Origin: CAYRGG01 sp964423745 | GTDB taxonomy: Bacteria > Pseudomonadota > Gammaproteobacteria > Competibacterales > Competibacteraceae | Length of the DNA stretch: 64,000 nucleotides | Direction of reading: 5' to 3' | NCBI GenBank assembly: GCA_964423745.1 | Contig: CAYRGG010000021.1 | Coordinates: 1-64,000 of the forward strand | Shown here: positions 60,058-64,000 of the stretch, in pieces | Layout of the letters: every line of letters starts with the position of its first letter | Numbering within the stretch: the stretch's first letter is position 1 | The notes under the pieces: generated by a model | What the model was told of the DNA's origin: nothing | Seen by the model: the letters and a program-made list of their open reading frames with translations, nothing else | Databases searched by the model: none | Made by a program: the position numbers and the translations under genes

Positions 60058-61170
60058 TTAAGCGCGGTATATGCCACCTAGAATCCTTAAACCCCGCGCA
60101 CCGGTGACTTCAGGTAAATTGCCTGGCTGATTGTCAAGCCTACGCTTTGCAAGCCAGGCAAATCCCACCGCCTCCACGTAATCAGGATCGACGCTGTAGA
60201 CCGCCGTGGATTCCACCGGTATTTTGGAAAATTGCTTGCGTAGGTTTGTCATTAACGCCGCATTATGCACACCTCCGCCACACACCAATACCCGTTGAGT
60301 TTCTTTAGCAACGTTTTTAATGGCATCAGCCACGGAACGTGCTGTGAGTTCAATCAGCGTTGCTTGGACGTCGGCAGGAGGAGCCGATTTTTTCTGAGCC
60401 GCAAGACAGTTCTCTAACCATTCCCGGTTGAAGTATTCTCGACCTGTGCTTTTGGGAGGAGGCAGATGAAAGTAGGGATCTGCTAAACAATGTGCCAATA
60501 AATCAGTAACAATCTCACCTTGGTTTCCCCAAACACCGTCACGATCCATAGGCGTCCCTAAGTGTTTATAAGCCCATGCATCCAAAAGTGCGTTGCCAGG
60601 CCCGGTGTCAAAACCGGTAACGGGTTGTTGAGGGTCTTTGGGCAGTATTGTGATATTTGCCATGCCCCCTAAATTGACTATGCTGCGGTGTTCATTCGGA
60701 TGACGGAAGAATGCCCCATGAAAAGCAGGGGCTAAGGGCGCACCTTGACCTCCCGCCGCCATGTCGCGACGACGAAAATCCGCCACAGTAGTGATTCCCG
60801 TCAGCTCTGCAATAAGGTTGGGATTACCGATTTGCACCGTAAAAGGCTCGTTACCCTCTGGTGCATGGCGAATGGTTTGGCCATGACTGCCGATGGCGCG
60901 GATTTGATGAGCCGACATGCCGCTTTTCTCCAACAGGCTATGCACGGCTTCGGCAAACAAGCGAGCCAGGCTGGAATCCAGACGAGCGGCGCAATTTAAT
61001 TCATCGAAGCCAGGTTGACCTAAGGAAAGAAGTTCTGTGCGCAAAGCAGACGGCAAAGGCTGGTTATATTTTGCCAGGAGTTCTGGTGTGTCGTCGGTAA
61101 ACTGAACCAGTGCTGCGTCAACAGCATCCATGCTGGTGCCTGACATCAAGCCTATCAATAACACAGTCAT
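60058..61170 (-). CDS. anmK: Anhydro-N-acetylmuramic acid kinase
   Basis: A 370-residue kinase of peptidoglycan recycling, making MurNAc-6-P from anhydroMurNAc. M-S-G-T-S-M-D-A-V-D-A-A-L-V near the start, R-R-D-M-A-A-G-G-Q-G-A-P-L, F-D-T-G-P-G-N and V-C-G-G-G-V-H-N are signature segments. ATG at 61170; the frame reads farther upstream without support. Confidence 0.96.
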   Translation of the reverse strand: MTVLLIGLMSGTSMDAVDAALVQFTDDTPELLAKYNQPLPSALRTELLSLGQPGFDELNCAARLDSSLARLFAEAVHSLLEKSGMSAHQIRAIGSHGQTIRHAPEGNEPFTVQIGNPNLIAELTGITTVADFRRRDMAAGGQGAPLAPAFHGAFFRHPNEHRSIVNLGGMANITILPKDPQQPVTGFDTGPGNALLDAWAYKHLGTPMDRDGVWGNQGEIVTDLLAHCLADPYFHLPPPKSTGREYFNREWLENCLAAQKKSAPPADVQATLIELTARSVADAIKNVAKETQRVLVCGGGVHNAALMTNLRKQFSKIPVESTAVYSVDPDYVEAVGFAWLAKRRLDNQPGNLPEVTGARGLRILGGIYRA

Positions 61171-61195
61171 GCTGACACTGGCAAAGATGAGACGG

Positions 61196-62584
61196 TTAAA
61201 GTTCGTTGAGCATGGCCAGGCGGGTGCGCCGATAGGTGTCCAATTGGGCAAGTAAAGGCGCTGTTTGACGGCGAAAATCTTCTGTTGCCGCTACTAATGT
61301 CGGCCGGGGAAGTTTCACTTTTACTGGATCTACATGTTCGCCATCGATACGAAACTCATAATGTAGATGGGGACCTGTGGACATACCGGTCATGCCCACA
61401 TAACCAATCACATCCCCTTGACTGACTTGACTGCCTTGACTCAAGTTTTTTTGGAATTTTGACATATGGCCATAGAGCGTGGTGTAACGTTCGTCATGTT
61501 TTAAAACTATGGTTTTTCCATAACCCCCTTTAGTGCCGATAAACTCCACCGTGCCATCTCCCGCTGCTAGAATAGGCGTACCCGTCGCTGCTGCATAATC
61601 AACCCCTTTGTGAGGACGCTTTACGCCGAGAATGGGATGCAAACGTTCCTTTTGAAAATGGGAACTGATGCGCCGAAAGTCTACTGGCGCCCGCAGGAAT
61701 GTCTGACGTAGACTACGACCGTCGGGCGTATAGTAATGGGCTTCGCCTTGGGAATTCCTGTAACGCACCGCCCGGTAATTTTCATCTGCATTGTTAAACT
61801 CGGCAGCTAAGATATGGCCATCGCCAATCTTTTCGCCTTTTAAGTACAGTTCTTCATAGGCTACGATGAAGCTGTCGCCCGAGCGAATATTCAAAGCAAA
61901 ATCAATATCCCATCGGAAGATATCCACCAGTTCCATGATTAGTGGTTGGGGCATGCCGGTTTGTAAAGCGGTGTGGTAAAAAGAGTGCGTAATCGTACCA
62001 CTACGAAAGACGATGCGTTTCTCTGCCCATTGGGCAAGCTCAATGGGCTCAGGTTTGAACGTGTCGCCGGTGCGAATAAAACGCATTTGAGTAAGCTTAT
62101 TTTGTTCATAAACAAGCTCTAGGAGCTTGCCATTCCTATCGGTACGTATTCTAAAGGTCTGACCAGGTTTTAATTTAGCTAATGCCTCACCTTCGCTGCA
62201 GGACGAGATCAAAGCATATAAATCTTTGTTTGTTAAATTCAGTCGTGAAAAAATAACTGCTAAGCTGTCTCCTTGCTTTACAGACGTGGTCATCCAAGGG
62301 GTTTGGTCGGTTTGCGGTGGACGAATTTGATGGGCCGTGGGTTGTGATTTGTCATCAGCAGGCAAGTGGGTTTGAGATGTTTGTTGAGAGTCGTCTTGAA
62401 GTCTTTCCTGAATTGATGGTTGAGGTAGAGTAAGAGACATGGACTTTAGTTTTGTCGGCTCCTCAACATTCGCCGGCGATAACCTTAAGTTTAAGATCGT
62501 CACAATGACAACAACCATTATAATAGCGAAATGATAGCCTTTAATGGGTCGTATCTTTGCAAATACGAGAGAAAATAGATTCAT
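61196..62584 (-). CDS. M23 peptidoglycan endopeptidase with OapA/LysM-like domain
   Basis: A 462-residue cell-wall hydrolase of the MepM type. A membrane anchor lies at about 15-35. A LysM/OapA-like region at 95-130 (S-V-K-Q-G-D-S-L-A-V-I-F) precedes the zinc LytM domain: H-K-G-V-D-Y and H-L-H-Y-E-F, plus H-x-x-x-D. It cuts peptide cross-links during growth. The place between anmK and tyrS is the usual one in gammaproteobacteria. Confidence 0.93.
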   Translation of the reverse strand: MNLFSLVFAKIRPIKGYHFAIIMVVVIVTILNLRLSPANVEEPTKLKSMSLTLPQPSIQERLQDDSQQTSQTHLPADDKSQPTAHQIRPPQTDQTPWMTTSVKQGDSLAVIFSRLNLTNKDLYALISSCSEGEALAKLKPGQTFRIRTDRNGKLLELVYEQNKLTQMRFIRTGDTFKPEPIELAQWAEKRIVFRSGTITHSFYHTALQTGMPQPLIMELVDIFRWDIDFALNIRSGDSFIVAYEELYLKGEKIGDGHILAAEFNNADENYRAVRYRNSQGEAHYYTPDGRSLRQTFLRAPVDFRRISSHFQKERLHPILGVKRPHKGVDYAAATGTPILAAGDGTVEFIGTKGGYGKTIVLKHDERYTTLYGHMSKFQKNLSQGSQVSQGDVIGYVGMTGMSTGPHLHYEFRIDGEHVDPVKVKLPRPTLVAATEDFRRQTAPLLAQLDTYRRTRLAMLNEL

Positions 62585-62746
62585 TTAAAATTCCTTATTT
62601 CTCGTCAAGTAATTTACTTATAGAAAACGGTGTCAATTAGCGATCCAGGCAGGTTTTTTAGCTTAAACTTTTTTGCCTAATTAAGTCGATATTTTGGAAA
62701 ACTGTCAAGTCTTTACTCGATTGTCTTATCTATAAATGAGGAATGA

Positions 62747-63949
62747 ATGAACTCAATTAACTCGGCATTAGAAATAATCAAACGAGGAATAGACGAAATA
62801 ATTCATGAAGCGGATCTCATAGAACGCCTTCAAGAAGGGCGGCCCTTGCGAGTAAAGGCGGGTTTTGATCCTACTGCGCCTGATCTGCACTTAGGGCATA
62901 CAGTGCTCATTAATAAATTGCGCCAGTTCCAAGAGCTAGGCCACGAAGTCATGTTTCTGATCGGCGATTTTACCGGCATGATTGGCGATCCAAGCGGTAG
63001 AAATATTACTCGCAAGCCCTTAACCCAAGATCAGGTAATAGAAAATGCTCGCACTTATGAAGAACAAATCTACAAAATTTTAGATCCAGAAAAAACGCTT
63101 ATTTTGTTTAATTCTAGCTGGATGAACGAAATGCAGCCAGCGGATTTTATTCAGTTGGCCTCTACCTACACTGTAGCCCGTATGCTAGAGCGGGATGATT
63201 TTAGTAAACGTTACTCAAGTGAGCAACCGATTGCCATTCATGAGTTGCTTTATCCTTTAATGCAAGGGTATGACTCGGTAGCCATGGGGGCTGACATAGA
63301 GTTGGGGGGGACCGATCAAAAGTTCAACTTGCTGGTAGGACGTGAGCTGCAGAAACATTATGGGCAAAAACCTCAGATCATCTTAACGATGCCCATTCTT
63401 GAGGGGCTAGACGGCGTCCAGAAGATGTCCAAATCCTTGGGCAATTACATCGCCATACGGGATGAACCCGAGCAGATGTTTGGTAAGCTCATGTCTATTT
63501 CCGACGAACTCATGTGGCGTTTTTTAGAGCTTTTAAGTTTCCGTCCCATGGACAAGATTCAGGGGTGGCGAAAAGAAGTGGCGGCGGGTCTTAATCCTCG
63601 TGACATCAAATTTCGCCTTGCCGAGGAGCTAGTCGCCCGTTTTCATGGAGACGCAGCGGGAAAAAGGGCCTTGGCAGCTTTTATTGAGCAGTTCCAAAAA
63701 GGTGTCTTGCCTGCGGATATTCCTGAATATCAGGTGAGCACACGGGATGGTAATAACCTGGCGATTGCAAATCTACTCAAGGAAGCGGGCCTGACCGCTA
63801 GCACTTCGGAAGCTTTGCGTATGATTAAGCAGGGCGCCGTTAAAATCGATGGAGAACGTCTCGAAAATTCTGACCTTCAATTGTCGTTAGGCTCTAGTCA
63901 TGTTTATCAGGTGGGTAAACGTCGATTTGCGAAAGTAACAGTCATTTAG
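62747..63949 (+). CDS. tyrS: Tyrosyl-tRNA synthetase (TyrZ-like long form)
   Basis: A 400-residue class I synthetase. D-L-H-L-G-H-T-V holds the HIGH-type motif, V-Q-K-M-S-K-S-L the KMSKS loop, and an S4-like RNA-binding domain ends the chain (S-E-A-L-R-M-I-K-Q-G-A-V). Divergent from the M23 gene across 160 bases. Confidence 0.97.
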   Translation: MNSINSALEIIKRGIDEIIHEADLIERLQEGRPLRVKAGFDPTAPDLHLGHTVLINKLRQFQELGHEVMFLIGDFTGMIGDPSGRNITRKPLTQDQVIENARTYEEQIYKILDPEKTLILFNSSWMNEMQPADFIQLASTYTVARMLERDDFSKRYSSEQPIAIHELLYPLMQGYDSVAMGADIELGGTDQKFNLLVGRELQKHYGQKPQIILTMPILEGLDGVQKMSKSLGNYIAIRDEPEQMFGKLMSISDELMWRFLELLSFRPMDKIQGWRKEVAAGLNPRDIKFRLAEELVARFHGDAAGKRALAAFIEQFQKGVLPADIPEYQVSTRDGNNLAIANLLKEAGLTASTSEALRMIKQGAVKIDGERLENSDLQLSLGSSHVYQVGKRRFAKVTVI

Positions 63950-64000
63950 GTGAAGGCAAAGTCGATTGCCGAAAATAGATAATAATGGGGTTGCTAAAAG

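Noticed and set aside
60034..60058. Perfect hairpin AGAAGCT/AGCTTCT between erpA and anmK
   Set aside because: Well placed between convergent genes, but there is no T-run after the stem on either strand, so I do not call it a terminator.

Overview
This window comes from a gammaproteobacterial chromosome of moderate GC. The last 12 kb carries the block argC, erpA, anmK, an M23 endopeptidase and tyrS. That order is familiar from Pseudomonas-like gammaproteobacteria. The glucose PTS proteins, HspQ and YrdA also fit that class. I cannot name a genus from the sequence.

Layout. (1) 0-5 kb: an Uma2 remnant, then a glucose PTS pair: a fused EIIA-HPr-EI and a PtsG permease with two EIIB domains. (2) 5-10.6 kb: a scrap zone with a frameshifted RelE/ParE toxin, an intact Phd/PIN toxin-antitoxin pair, an orphan VapC with only the tail of its antitoxin, fragments of a type III restriction-modification system, an RsbU-type PP2C phosphatase and a decayed IS3-family element. 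(3) 10.6-49 kb: a type III secretion island of the Ysc family. It contains a translocator operon (+ strand, 10.7-15.7 kb: two tip/filament paralogues, two SycD-class chaperones, YopB-like and YopD-like translocators), a yscB-C-D-E-F-G-I-J-K-L operon (- strand, 22.4-15.8 kb), a regulatory block (HATPase, STAS, LcrR-like protein, ECF sigma factor), a large G8/RTX exoprotein, an effector and chaperone block (29.5-38.1 kb) and a yopN-sycN-yscX-Y-V-N-O-P-Q-R-S-T-U operon (- strand, 49.0-38.2 kb). (4) 49.3-51.7 kb: an arsenic operon with a clear palindromic operator. (5) 51.9-64 kb: ordinary metabolic and housekeeping genes.

How it works together. Both apparatus operons keep the Yersinia gene order, including YscX/YscY, which marks the Ysc family. 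Control looks different from Yersinia: no AraC-type activator is present. Instead there is a PP2C phosphatase, an anti-sigma-type kinase, an STAS antagonist and an ECF sigma factor, the same set of parts as the Bordetella Btr system. Three candidate effectors sit among five CesT-like chaperones. One effector has a kinase-like D-R-H-x-x-N / I-D-N-D signature, one shares an N-terminal segment with it, and one carries membrane segments.

The most unusual points are a SctC secretin gene that holds only the N0/N1 domains and ends in a DUF4124-like segment with no outer-membrane pore domain; NPTR in place of NPTH at the SctU cleavage site; and a 30-bp dyad repeated in front of the two genes that start the ysc operon.
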